DNA of 64,000 nucleotides. Source: an uncultured Bryobacteraceae bacterium (lineage in GTDB: Bacteria > Acidobacteriota > Terriglobia > Bryobacterales > Bryobacteraceae). The stretch is taken from positions 124,001 to 188,000 of the forward strand of contig CALDSU010000007.1 in NCBI GenBank assembly GCA_937924525.1, written 5' to 3'. The position numbers and the translations under genes are program-made. This document shows positions 34,240 through 42,281 of the stretch, piece by piece. Position 1 is the stretch's first letter, and each line of letters begins with the position of its first letter. The notes under the pieces were generated by a model that was given only the letters and a program-made list of their open reading frames with translations, was not told the origin of the DNA and did no database searches.

Positions 34240-35648
34240 ACGAGCCCGCGCGGAAACGGCCGGCGCGGGCGGGAACGGGCGTGGCCGCGCTCTGGTTGGC
34301 GTTGACGTGCGCATCCTGCCGCCCGGCCGGGCCCCCCACCATCCGGGTCGGCGATGAAGCCGCTTTGCGCGCCGCATTGCGCAGCGGCGTCCGCATCCAG
34401 CTGGCCTCCGGCGTGTTCCCTCTGCGGGCGGAGATCCAGATTCCCCGGGGCGTCCACGATGTGGAAATCACCGGGGCAGGAACCGTGGTGCGCGCCGCGG
34501 ACGGCTTCTCCGGCACGGCATTGTTTCGCGCGGAAGAGGCGCGCCGCATCCGCCTGGCGCACCTGGCGCTCGAAGGGAACCGCGCGGCGCTGGAGCAGCG
34601 CGGCGGGCTGCCCCCTTCGGACGTGCCTTTTATCCGCTACACGCACGGCAACGGCATCGTGTTCGAGCGCTGCGCGGACGTCTCCGTCCGCGGAGTGCGG
34701 CTGCGCGAGATCGCCGGTTTCGCGGTGCTCGCCGCTGCCAGCCGCGGCGTCCGGATCGAGCGGCTCACCGTGGAAGACAGCGGCTCGCGCAACCCGGAAG
34801 GCCGCAACAACACGACCGGCGGCGTGCTGTTCGAAGAGGGCACGCGGGACTTCGAGGTCACGGCGTCGCTTTTCCGCCACATCCTCGGCAACGCCGTCTG
34901 GACGCACTCCCGTTACACCTCGCCCCGCAACGCCAATGGGCTGATCTGGGGCAACCGCTTCCAGACGGTCGGCCGCGACGCGATTCAGGTGGGGCATGCC
35001 ACCCGGGTGCGGGTGGAGGGCAACGTGATCCGGGAGGTGGGCTTCCCGCCCGAAGCCGTCGATGTGGAAAATCTCGCGATCCCCGTCGGCATCGACACCG
35101 CGGGCAACGTGGATCATTCGACGTATGCCGGCAATCGGATCGAGGAGTACAACGGCAAATGCATCGACCTGGACGGGTTTCACCACGGCGAGGTCCGGCG
35201 GAACACCTGCGTCAACCGCCGGGACGTCGACGCCTACCCCCACGGCGGCTTCGCCATCGTGATGAACAACACCAATCCGGATATGGAGTCCGAAGCGGTC
35301 ATCATCGAGCGGAATGACATAGACGGCGTCCGTTACGGCGGCATTTTTGTGATCGGCGAACGGAACCTGGTAGCGGACAACCGCCTTCGCAACCTGAATC
35401 TGGCGCGCTGCGGTTCGGCGGCGGAACGGGCCGACTGCCGCTGGGCGGCCGGCCAGCCGGATCTGCCGCGCGCCGGCATCTATCTTGGGCCCGGCGCGGA
35501 ACGTCCCGCCCCCGCGCGCCATAACCGGATCGAGGGCAACCGGGTGAGCGGCTTCGGCATGGACCGCCACTGTGTGGTCGCCGCCCCGGGAGTCGAGGCG
35601 GAGGCCAACCGCATCGTGGGCAATCGCTGCCACGACGGGGCGCGCTGA
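34236..35648 (+). CDS. Right-handed parallel beta-helix lipoprotein-like secreted protein
   Basis: A 470-aa exported protein starting at TTG 34236, which overlaps the methyltransferase stop (TTGA). The leader has basic residues ('ARKRPARAG') then 'VAALWLALTCASC', a lipoprotein-like signal peptide; GTG 34281 is an alternative start. Residues 40-460 show parallel beta-helix repeats of about 22-25 residues: 'VRIQLASGVFPLRAEIQIPRGV', 'RIRLAHLALEGNR', 'NGIVFERCADVSVRGVRLREI', 'DAIQVGHATRVRVEGNVIREVG', 'EVRRNTCVNRR' and 'RHNRIEGNRVSGFGMD'. This is the NosD/pectate-lyase-like fold, often used to bind or cleave polysaccharides. No catalytic residues could be assigned. With its methyltransferase and Wzt-like neighbours it suggests glycan handling at the surface. 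Confidence 0.8.
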   Translation: MNEPARKRPARAGTGVAALWLALTCASCRPAGPPTIRVGDEAALRAALRSGVRIQLASGVFPLRAEIQIPRGVHDVEITGAGTVVRAADGFSGTALFRAEEARRIRLAHLALEGNRAALEQRGGLPPSDVPFIRYTHGNGIVFERCADVSVRGVRLREIAGFAVLAAASRGVRIERLTVEDSGSRNPEGRNNTTGGVLFEEGTRDFEVTASLFRHILGNAVWTHSRYTSPRNANGLIWGNRFQTVGRDAIQVGHATRVRVEGNVIREVGFPPEAVDVENLAIPVGIDTAGNVDHSTYAGNRIEEYNGKCIDLDGFHHGEVRRNTCVNRRDVDAYPHGGFAIVMNNTNPDMESEAVIIERNDIDGVRYGGIFVIGERNLVADNRLRNLNLARCGSAAERADCRWAAGQPDLPRAGIYLGPGAERPAPARHNRIEGNRVSGFGMDRHCVVAAPGVEAEANRIVGNRCHDGAR

Positions 35649-35788
35649 CGCCGTCCCGGCGCCCAGCCTCGCGCCAGTCCGCGATCGCTTCCTCGTCGTC
35701 CGCTGCGATGTCAGGGAAGCGGGCGCTTCACCCGCCTTGAGAGGTGCGCGGTTGGCGGCGAGTTAGAGAGGGGAACCACCCGGCGCGC

Positions 35789-37066
35789 CTACACGTTCTT
35801 CGGCGTCGACCAGTGCGCGCGGTAGACCCGCTTCACGTACTGGTTGGCTGCTTCGTCGGCGAGGACGGTTTCCCGCTCCGGATCGAAGCGGAAGCCCCGG
35901 CCGGCGCGGGCGACGATATTCCCCAGATGGGCGAGCGAGGTCGCCAGGTGGCCCTCTTCGATGTCCACGCGCGGGCGTTTGCGGCTGCGGATGCAATCGA
36001 GAAAGTCACGCACGTGCGGCGCGTCGATGGACGAGCCGTCATGCGCGTCGGTCAGAATGATCCGCCGCTTGTCATCCATCACCCGGAACCCGAACTTTCC
36101 TTCGAACAGTCTCCCGATCTGCGCGCAGCCCGCGTCGCCATAGATGGCGACGCCGTTATCGCAACCCTCCAGGCCGTAGGGGTTCCACAGGCGATGTTCG
36201 TAGGAGATCAGCTTGTCCGGATAGTGGTAGGTGATGTTCATGGTGTCCGGCGTCTGCTGATCGTCATCGAAGTACATCTTGCGTCCCATGCCGGAGACCT
36301 CCGCGGGCAGCGGCAGGCCGAGGGCGGTGCGCGCCAGGTCGAGTTGATGGACGCCGTCGTTGCCGATGTCGCCCGCGCCGTAGTGCCAGTGCCAGTTCAC
36401 CGTGCCATGAAAACGATTCCGGTTGAAGGGCAGCGGCGGCAGGGGACCGGTCCAGGTGTCGTAGTCGATGCCGGGCGGGACCGGCTCATCTTCCTGGTGG
36501 CCGATGTGGCGGCGGAGTTGGACGTTCCAGGCCTTGGCCATCAGGACGCGCCCCAGCTTTCCCGAGCGCACGTATTCGAAGAAACGCTGGGTGACCGGCA
36601 GGCTGCGCAACTGCGTGCCCACCTGCACGACGCGCTGGTTGCGGCGCGCCGCTTCCACCATCAGGCGTCCTTCGCGGATATTGTGCGAAATGGGTTTCTC
36701 GACATAGACATCCTTGCCGGCGTCGCAGGCCAGGATGGTTCCCGGGGCGTGCCAGTGGAGCGGCGTACCCATCACGATCGCGTCGACCGAACGGTCGTCC
36801 AGGCAGCGGCGGATGTCGGAGACCAGCGGCGGGCGCTTGCGGCCCGCATCGGCGATGATCCGGTAGGCTGCGTCGACCACGTTCTGGTCGACGTCGCAGA
36901 CGTAGGCGACATTCACGTCCGGCATGTCGCAGAAAGCTTTGGTAAGGCCTCGCCCGCGGCCGCGGACGCCCATGAGCGCGATGGTGATCTTGTCGGCGGC
37001 GGCCGCCCGGCGCCGCGCGACGCCGAGCGCGCCCGCGGCCAGCGGCAGGAAGAATCGTCGGCGCAC
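35789..37066 (-). CDS. Gfo/Idh/MocA-family oxidoreductase with Tat-like leader
   Basis: A 425-aa oxidoreductase. The N-terminal 'RRRFFLPLAAGALGVARRRAA' is a twin-arginine-type export leader, a common trait of this subfamily in Acidobacteria and Planctomycetes. A Rossmann fold follows ('ITIALMGVRGRGRG', 'VNVAYVCDVDQN', 'VDAIVMGTPLHWHAPGTILACDAGKDVYVEKPI'), where 'EKP' is the catalytic lysine motif. The C-domain includes 'HWHYGAGDIGNDGVHQLDLARTALG' and 'RDFLDCIRSRKRPRVDIEEGH'. By family it oxidises or epimerises a sugar using NAD(P). GTG 37066 is the start, with a near-perfect AAGGAGGT ribosome site four nt upstream. It stands alone, and a second enzyme of this family lies at 52680. Confidence 0.88.
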   Translation of the reverse strand: MRRRFFLPLAAGALGVARRRAAAADKITIALMGVRGRGRGLTKAFCDMPDVNVAYVCDVDQNVVDAAYRIIADAGRKRPPLVSDIRRCLDDRSVDAIVMGTPLHWHAPGTILACDAGKDVYVEKPISHNIREGRLMVEAARRNQRVVQVGTQLRSLPVTQRFFEYVRSGKLGRVLMAKAWNVQLRRHIGHQEDEPVPPGIDYDTWTGPLPPLPFNRNRFHGTVNWHWHYGAGDIGNDGVHQLDLARTALGLPLPAEVSGMGRKMYFDDDQQTPDTMNITYHYPDKLISYEHRLWNPYGLEGCDNGVAIYGDAGCAQIGRLFEGKFGFRVMDDKRRIILTDAHDGSSIDAPHVRDFLDCIRSRKRPRVDIEEGHLATSLAHLGNIVARAGRGFRFDPERETVLADEAANQYVKRVYRAHWSTPKNV

Positions 37067-37137
37067 TCCACCTCCTTGCGGATCTCCCGCGGACCGGGTG
37101 TATCACAATCGGTCCCGCCGAGGCAAGGGCGGAGGGG

Positions 37138-38379
37138 CTACGACGCGCTCAGCAGGCGCCGCCGCAGCAGGTCCAGAGCCGTCTGGGCGGCGAATTGCCG
37201 GACCCGCCCGCGGTCCCCCGGGAACTGCCGCCGCACGACCTCGCAGCTCAGGTGATCGGCGATGGCCAGGAAGACGGTTCCGGGAGGCACGGATTCGCCG
37301 CCGGTCGAAGGTCCTGCCACGCCGGTCACCGCCAGCGCGTAGTTGGCCCCGGCGCGAAACCGGGCGCCGCTCGCCATGGCCTGGGCCACCGGTTCGCTCA
37401 CCGCGCCATGCCGCGCCAGCAGTGCTTCGCTGACGCCCAACAGATCGATCTTCGTACGGCGGCTGTAGGTCACGAATCCGCCGGCAAAATAGTCGGACGC
37501 CCCTGGCACGGAGGTGATCCGCTCCGCCAGCAGGCCTCCGGTGCAGCTTTCGGCGACGGCCAGCGTCGCACGCCGGTCGCGCAGCAGGCGCCCCACCACC
37601 GTCTCCAGGGGGGCGCCGTCCCGCGAGTAGATCCGGTCGCCCAGGAGCGCTTCGATCGGGGCGGCGACCGCCTCCAGCAGCGCCAGCGCCTCCGGTTCGG
37701 TTTCCGCGTGCGCGCGAAAGTGCACCTCGATGTCGCCGGCTTTGGCCAGGATCGTCGTGACGGGATTGGAATACTTCCGGTAGATCGGCGCAATCAACTG
37801 GTCGACGTCGGATTCACCCATGCCGGCGATCCGCAACTGCAAGGTGCGAATCAACCGCGGAGGTACGCAACGAGCCAGGCGCGGCTGGCAGAAGCGCTCG
37901 AACATCGGCTTCAGCTCGCCGGGCGGCCCGGGGAGCAACATCAGGTAACGGCCGGCATCTTCGACCCATTGCCCGGGAGCCGTGCCCCGGTCGTTGGCCA
38001 GCGCTTCCGCGCCTTCGATCAGGAACGCCTGCCGGCGGTTGATCTCGGCCATTTTGCGTCCGAGCCGGCGGAAACGCTCTTCGATGGCGCTCAGGATGGC
38101 GGGCTGGAACACCAACCGGCGGTCCAGCGCCAGCGCCACGGCTTCCCGGGTAACGTCATCTTCGGTGGGTCCCAAGCCGCCGGTCAGGATGACGATGGGA
38201 GAGCGGGCGGCGGCCTGGCGCACCATTTCGGCGAGCCGGTCGCGGTCATCGCCCACCACCGCTTTGGCCACCACCTCCACGCCCAGCGTGTTGAGTTCCG
38301 CGGTGAGGTACAGCGAGTTCGTATCGACCCGGCTGGGAGTCAGCATTTCCGACCCGACCGCAATGATCTCGGCGTTCAT
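37138..38379 (-). CDS. cinA: CinA family nicotinamide-nucleotide amidohydrolase / competence-damage protein
   Basis: A cytosolic protein of 413 aa, the usual size for two-domain CinA. The N-domain (about 1-170) is a MoCF/molybdopterin-binding fold with 'AEIIAVGSEMLTPSRVDTNSLYLTAEL', 'ILTGGLGPTEDDVTREAVA' and 'LMLLPGPPGELKPMF'; members hydrolyse ADP-ribose in some species. The C-domain (about 250-405) is the NMN deamidase: 'LAVAESCTGGLLAERITSVPGASDYFAGGFVTYS', 'VSEPVAQAMASGAR' and 'YALAVTGVAGPSTGG'. It removes the amide from nicotinamide mononucleotide to recycle NAD. It is followed 39 nt downstream of its start... by no tight partner upstream, and its stop lies 71 nt before the oxidoreductase start on the same strand. 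Confidence 0.93.
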   Translation of the reverse strand: MNAEIIAVGSEMLTPSRVDTNSLYLTAELNTLGVEVVAKAVVGDDRDRLAEMVRQAAARSPIVILTGGLGPTEDDVTREAVALALDRRLVFQPAILSAIEERFRRLGRKMAEINRRQAFLIEGAEALANDRGTAPGQWVEDAGRYLMLLPGPPGELKPMFERFCQPRLARCVPPRLIRTLQLRIAGMGESDVDQLIAPIYRKYSNPVTTILAKAGDIEVHFRAHAETEPEALALLEAVAAPIEALLGDRIYSRDGAPLETVVGRLLRDRRATLAVAESCTGGLLAERITSVPGASDYFAGGFVTYSRRTKIDLLGVSEALLARHGAVSEPVAQAMASGARFRAGANYALAVTGVAGPSTGGESVPPGTVFLAIADHLSCEVVRRQFPGDRGRVRQFAAQTALDLLRRRLLSAS

Positions 38380-38418
38380 AGAAAGTAATCGTTGAGAAGA
38401 CGGCCAGCCCGAGGCTGT

Positions 38419-39465
38419 TTACAGCGGCGAGTAGCCGGCCACGTCCACGTCCACGCGGTAAATGGCATTGGAGGTGGCCACCACCATGGCCCGCGACGGC
38501 GAGAACGCCAGGCCGACGATGCCGGGGCCCGAAAGGAAGGGTTCGGCCTTGCCCTGCGGATCGATCCGGACCACACCCTTACGCCCTCCCAGCGACGCGG
38601 CCACGTACAGGTTGCCATCCGCGTCGAACGCGAGGCCCTGGGGACGCCCCAGGCCGCGATAGAACACGGTGACCTCGCCCGCCGGCGACACCCGGTAAAC
38701 CGAGTCGAAGCTCGACGTGGTCGGCCCGGTCACGTACAGGTTTCCATCGGGACCCCACGCCAGGTGATAAGCCGCAATCGAGGGTTCCAGCGTGGTGAAG
38801 ACAAAGATTTGGCGGTCGGGACTGATCTTGAAAATCGTGCCGCTCCGGTCGCCCACGTACAGATTCTGTTCCGGGTCGAACGCCAGGCCGGTCGCCACGC
38901 CCATGCCTTCCACGAAAACCGAAAGGTTCCCGCCCGCGGTCGCCTGGTACACAATGCCGTCATAGCGGCTGCTGATGTACAACAATCCTCCGGGGCCAAA
39001 AGCCAGCCCGGTGGCGTTCATCAACTCGTTGATGAACGGCTTCACGCCGAAGTTCAGGTCGATCTTGTACACGGCCACGGGAACCTTCTGGCCGCGGGAA
39101 CCGCTGAAGGTGGTGAAGATGTTGCCCTGGGCGTCGATCGCGGGATTCGCCACCGGATGCAGGCTGTCGGCGACGGACACGCCGATCGCGCACTCCCAGG
39201 CGCGGGACGAGAGAGCGCCGCTGGAGATCACCAGATCGCCCGACGCGCCTTCCGGCACCCGCACGATGCACAGCGAGTTTGACCCGATGGTCAACGGCGC
39301 GGCGGTGTCTCCGATGGTGACGCGGGGCCATTCACCCGCGGCAAACCGCCGGCCCCGGATCTGTAACTCGCCCCCTGCGATGGCCGCCTGCGGGACCACC
39401 TGAAGGATCTCCGGACGGCCGTCGGCCTCCTTCTTCAATGCCATACTCAATAAAGATTGAAACAT
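38419..39465 (-). CDS. NHL/SMP-30-like beta-propeller protein with N-terminal IPT/TIG domain
   Basis: A 348-aa protein. The N-terminal ~90 residues ('PEILQVVPQAAIAGGELQIRGRRF', 'RVTIGDTAAPLTIGSNSLCIVRVPEGASGDLVI') form an IPT/TIG immunoglobulin-like domain. Then come NHL/SMP-30-type repeats: 'ATGLAFGPGGLLYISSRYDGIVYQ', 'ATGLAFDPEQNLYVGDRSGTIFKI', 'HLAWGPDGNLYVTGPTTSSFDSVYRV', 'PQGLAFDADGNLYVAASLGGRKGVVRI' and 'VGLAFSPSRAMVVATSNAIYRV', about 45 residues apart, giving a propeller. No clear signal peptide is seen although relatives are secreted. The start at ATG 39465 has GGGGAG nearby and overlaps the pgpA end by 19 nt. A binding or lactonase-like role is possible but active-site residues were not identified. 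An internal in-frame ATG at 39444 lies just after the pgpA stop. Confidence 0.78.
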   Translation of the reverse strand: MFQSLLSMALKKEADGRPEILQVVPQAAIAGGELQIRGRRFAAGEWPRVTIGDTAAPLTIGSNSLCIVRVPEGASGDLVISSGALSSRAWECAIGVSVADSLHPVANPAIDAQGNIFTTFSGSRGQKVPVAVYKIDLNFGVKPFINELMNATGLAFGPGGLLYISSRYDGIVYQATAGGNLSVFVEGMGVATGLAFDPEQNLYVGDRSGTIFKISPDRQIFVFTTLEPSIAAYHLAWGPDGNLYVTGPTTSSFDSVYRVSPAGEVTVFYRGLGRPQGLAFDADGNLYVAASLGGRKGVVRIDPQGKAEPFLSGPGIVGLAFSPSRAMVVATSNAIYRVDVDVAGYSPL

Positions 39466-39920
39466 CCCGCTCCCCATAACACAAGTGCGGCATAGCATCC
39501 GGCGGCCACGTCGTCGGCGACGATTCCCCATCCGCCACCTAGGCGCTCCAGGCGGCGGCAGGGCGGGGGTTTCCAGATGTCGAAAAGCCGGAACAGCCCG
39601 AACGCCGCGAACCAGGAAACCGGATGGTCCAGGTTCGCGCCGAGCAAGGCGACCCACTGCCCCAACATTTCATCGATGACAACGAAGCCGGGATCCTTCT
39701 GTTCCCGGCGGGCCGCCGCCACCTGCGACGACCAGACAGCCAAAGGAGCGGCCAACAACGCCAACAAGGCCAGCGAACATTTGCCGCCAGCGGCGTAGCG
39801 TGCGAGCGCCCACGCCGGCAGCAACGCCGCCGCCGCGCCCACGGTTCCGGGCGCCCACCGGACGTGACCACACCCGAAGCCGCTGGCCAGCAGCAGGGCC
39901 AGTTTTTCACTCTTCGGCAT
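39447..39920 (-). CDS. pgpA: Phosphatidylglycerophosphatase A
   Basis: An integral membrane phosphatase of 157 aa that removes phosphate from phosphatidylglycerophosphate to give phosphatidylglycerol. The conserved '[26 protein letters not shown]' start, '[16 protein letters not shown]' (the acidic catalytic motif, with D and E), '[25 protein letters not shown]' and '[20 protein letters not shown]' are family signatures in order. Four hydrophobic stretches are present. ATG 39920 ('[12 protein letters not shown]') matches family N-termini and overlaps the yacG end by 14 nt; a longer frame upstream is inside yacG and was rejected. It belongs to the rimO-yacG-pgpA-propeller run. Confidence 0.9.
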   Translation of the reverse strand: MPKSEKLALLLASGFGCGHVRWAPGTVGAAAALLPAWALARYAAGGKCSLALLALLAAPLAVWSSQVAAARREQKDPGFVVIDEMLGQWVALLGANLDHPVSWFAAFGLFRLFDIWKPPPCRRLERLGGGWGIVADDVAAGCYAALVLWGAGCFNLY

Positions 39921-40092
39921 GGGGATTCGGACCGGGTCTGCCCGGGACCGGCCCCGCCGGTTCTCCGGGAATCGCATACGCGCCCGAAGCCCACTGGCCG
40001 AGGTCGATCAGCCGGCACCGATCGCTGCAAAACGGGAAATGGGACTCCTGCGCCGGGACGGGCCTCCGGCAAATGGGGCAGCGAACGGTCAT
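39907..40092 (-). CDS. yacG: Zinc-binding DNA gyrase inhibitor YacG
   Basis: A 61-residue zinc protein. The four ligands are in '[10 protein letters not shown]' and '[20 protein letters not shown]', a CxxC-x14-CxxxC arrangement typical of YacG, which in E. coli binds GyrB and blocks gyrase. The tail after '[11 protein letters not shown]' is Pro-rich and unstructured, also normal. Its ATG overlaps the rimO stop (ATGA), and its end overlaps the pgpA start, so it is translated as part of a tight operon. Short genes like this are easily missed. Confidence 0.88.
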   Translation of the reverse strand: MTVRCPICRRPVPAQESHFPFCSDRCRLIDLGQWASGAYAIPGEPAGPVPGRPGPNPHAEE

Positions 40093-41498
40093 ACCGTGGC
40101 CAGCAACGGTTGAATATTGATGAGCGAGGAGTGGGCCGCCACCCCGGGGCGCTGCGGCTCTCCCGGCTCCAACGGCAAGGCGACGCCCACCACATCGTAG
40201 TCGTGGGTTTCCGTAATCCGGAGGCGGCGCATCTGTCCCGCCGCCAGCGCTTCCCCCTGCAAATCGTTGATCAGCGTCACCCCGTCGATTTCCGGCGCCT
40301 GCGTGGCCATGCGGGCTACCCACAACAGTTCCGTTTCGGGCGAAGGCCCTTCCACCAGCACGGTGACTTCCTCGCCGGCGAGCGCCCGGTTCTTCGCGCG
40401 CGCCACTTTCCGCTGCACGGCCAGCAGCCGCCGTTTCCGGTTGTAGATGGTGCGGGCGTCCACTTTTCCGTCCAAATGGTAAGCGGCGCTGGTGTCTTCA
40501 TCGGAATACGAGAAAACGCCCAGGCGGTCGAACTGCGCCTCCCGCACAAACTGACAAAGCAGTTCGAAGTCCGCTTCCGTCTCGCCCGGAAAACCGACAA
40601 TCATGCTGGTGCGGATGGCCACGCCGGGCACGGTGCGGCGGATCTTTTCGATCAGGCGCAGGAAGATGTCTCCAGACGCGCCGCGCCGCATCCGCTTCAG
40701 CACCGCGGGACTGGCATGCTGGAGCGGCATGTCGAGGTACTTGACCAGCGCAGGGTGCTCCGCCAGGGTATCGATCAGCCGCGTAGTCACCCGATTCGGG
40801 TAGGCGTAGAGGAAGCGGATCCACTTGGCCTGTGGCGTCTCAATGCGCGCCAGCCGGCCGAGCAGGTGCGCCAGGCCGTCGCGCAGTCCCAAATCCTCGC
40901 CGTAGGACGTCGTGTCCTGCCCGACCAGGTTGATTTCGCGAATCCCCCGCTCAAACAGCCGTGTGCATTCGCTCACCAGCGACTCAAACCTGCGGCTACG
41001 AAACCGGCCGCGGTAATGGGGGATGACGCAGAACGTGCAGGGATGGTCGCAGCCCTCGGCGATCTTCACATACGCGTAGTGCTTTGGCGTGGACAGCACC
41101 CGGGGCGTCAGGTCGTGGTAGAGATATGGCTCCGGAGATCCGGTCTGGCCGGGCTGGTCTTCACAGACCGCAATGATCCGGTCCAGTTCATTGGTGCCGA
41201 TCACCGCGTCCACTTCGGGCATTTGCTCCCGGATCTGAGCGCCATACCGTTCAACCAGACAGCCGGCGACGACCAGTTTGCGGGCGCGCCCGGTTTCCTT
41301 GTACCGGGCCATCTCGAGGATGGCATTGACGGACTCTTCCTTGGCCGGGTCGATGAAGCTGCACGTGTTGACCACCAGCGCATCCGCCTCTTCCGGCAGG
41401 TGCGTCAGTTCATGTCCGCGCGCCACCAGCGCGCCCATCATGACTTCGCTGTCGACCAGGTTCTTGGGACAACCCAAGCTCACGAATCCGATTTTCAA
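40089..41498 (-). CDS. rimO: Ribosomal protein S12 methylthiotransferase
   Basis: Radical-SAM enzyme of 469 aa that adds a methylthio group to an Asp of ribosomal protein S12. The UPF0004 domain starts at once ('[20 protein letters not shown]') with cluster cysteines C10, C46 and C80. The radical-SAM motif C150-x3-C154-x2-C157 is '[22 protein letters not shown]'-like, and the C-terminal TRAM domain ('[10 protein letters not shown]', '[10 protein letters not shown]'-like region) binds RNA or substrate. '[14 protein letters not shown]' and '[17 protein letters not shown]' are RimO signatures separating it from MiaB. The end ('[23 protein letters not shown]') is a little longer than usual. ATGA overlap with yacG. 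The two clusters it needs are supplied by Fe-S assembly factors such as the ErpA-like protein at 12241. Confidence 0.95.
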   Translation of the reverse strand: MKIGFVSLGCPKNLVDSEVMMGALVARGHELTHLPEEADALVVNTCSFIDPAKEESVNAILEMARYKETGRARKLVVAGCLVERYGAQIREQMPEVDAVIGTNELDRIIAVCEDQPGQTGSPEPYLYHDLTPRVLSTPKHYAYVKIAEGCDHPCTFCVIPHYRGRFRSRRFESLVSECTRLFERGIREINLVGQDTTSYGEDLGLRDGLAHLLGRLARIETPQAKWIRFLYAYPNRVTTRLIDTLAEHPALVKYLDMPLQHASPAVLKRMRRGASGDIFLRLIEKIRRTVPGVAIRTSMIVGFPGETEADFELLCQFVREAQFDRLGVFSYSDEDTSAAYHLDGKVDARTIYNRKRRLLAVQRKVARAKNRALAGEEVTVLVEGPSPETELLWVARMATQAPEIDGVTLINDLQGEALAAGQMRRLRITETHDYDVVGVALPLEPGEPQRPGVAAHSSLINIQPLLATV

Positions 41499-41606
41499 GC
41501 GGAGCGCTACCTTTGCGGGAGATCTTCTTCAGGATACCATCGGGCGCGGCGGAAACGGCCTCCGGGGCGGTGCGAAACGGGGGAAGGGCGGAGCCCACGC
41601 CCCTGT

Positions 41607-41906
41607 TCACGCCTGCGCCAGGGTTTCCAGAATCCCGGAAATCCGCAGCCGGTTCGCATGAAAGCCATGATGGGCGAGCACGCGCCGGACTTCGTCCAGG
41701 TCTCCCGCGTAGGCCGGGAACTCGACCAGGGTGGGGCCGGCCCCGTGAGGATGGAAAATCTCCGGATTGATGGGGAAGCGGGCTCCCGCCAGCGCTTCCA
41801 GCAGTTCTTCCAGTTCGTGCGCGGGCACTTCCACGGATACGGAAACCAACTCTCCGCTCTCTCCGTAAACAGCGCGGTGGACAGGAAGATTGCGCCAGAC
41901 GCTCAT
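41607..41906 (-). CDS. Conserved hypothetical protein with ACT-like strand pattern
   Basis: A 99-aa soluble protein I do not recognise. 'LVSVSVEVPAHELEELLEALAGARFPINPEIFHP' followed by 'TLVEFPAYAGDLDEVRRVLAHHGFHANRLRI' has the beta-alpha-beta-beta-alpha-beta order of small ferredoxin-like (ACT-type) domains. There are no cysteines and no signal peptide. It lies 108 nt upstream of rimO on the same strand, so it may be the first gene of that operon. A hairpin with a T-rich tail sits in its leader region (41945-41990). Coding is supported by even, structured composition and by the clean fit between neighbours. Confidence 0.6.
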   Translation of the reverse strand: MSVWRNLPVHRAVYGESGELVSVSVEVPAHELEELLEALAGARFPINPEIFHPHGAGPTLVEFPAYAGDLDEVRRVLAHHGFHANRLRISGILETLAQA

Positions 41907-41944
41907 TCAGGTCCTCCAGCATCCGGCGTATCGGCCGTAAAAGA

Positions 41945-41990
41945 ACAAAAAGCCCTGAGACTTTGGTCAACGCATCCAAAGGCCTCAGGG
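41945..41990 (-). terminator. Terminator-like hairpin in the leader of the rimO unit
   Basis: On the minus strand CCCTGAG and CCTTTGG at 41990-41976 pair with CCAAAG and CTCAGGG at 41966-41953 around a 9-nt loop (one bulge), followed by CTTTTTGTTCTT. It lies upstream of the first gene (41906) and not after a gene, so it could be an attenuator or the end of a small RNA. Confidence 0.55.
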
Positions 41991-42245
41991 TCTTCGCAAA
42001 AGCCAGTTTCGACCGATCGCCTTTAGCACTTTTTTACGTGGTTGCAAGTAGCCGGGCCTGACGAACAGACCCTAAATCAATCCACGACACCTAGAGGCTA
42101 ACATGGCGAGGAGGGCGTTGGCAAGGATTTTCTGGACCGGGAGCGAGGCGCTGCGAACCGGGTCCAGCCCCTGGCCACGGTCCGCGCGGCAGGCTTTCCC
42201 GGAACCGATCCATCCCGCACTCGAACGGGAACCGTTCCGGTGCCG

Positions 42246-42251
42246 TACCAT
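42246..42251 (+). promoter_or_regulatory. TANNNT -10-like element upstream of the mini-ORF
   Basis: TACCAT ends 9 nt before ATG 42261, the mini-ORF start. Candidate promoter of the membrane spermidine-synthase-like gene. Confidence 0.35.
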
Positions 42252-42260
42252 AGAGAGTTG

Positions 42261-42281
42261 ATGCCAAGTCCAGCCCCATGA
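42261..42281 (+). CDS. Six-codon leader ORF overlapping the next start codon
   Basis: ATG 42261 begins a reading frame encoding MPSPAP that stops at TGA 42279-42281. The stop overlaps ATG 42278 of the following gene (ATGA). The main gene has no ribosome site of its own ('AGTCCAGCCCC' precedes it), so translation may be handed on from this mini-ORF. Very short, therefore uncertain. Confidence 0.35.
   Translation: MPSPAP

Larger units (their letters stand above)
41907..42277. other. Divergent intergenic region between the rimO-unit and the spermidine-synthase-like gene
   Basis: This 371-bp gap is the longest gene-free stretch apart from 2938-3391. It holds a terminator-like hairpin readable on the minus strand (41945-41990), an A/T-richer tract around 42020-42050 ('AGCACTTTTTTACG'), a plus-strand -10-like box at 42246 and a six-codon mini-ORF at 42261. 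No tRNA cloverleaf was found. The rest shows nothing I can name. Confidence 0.5.
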
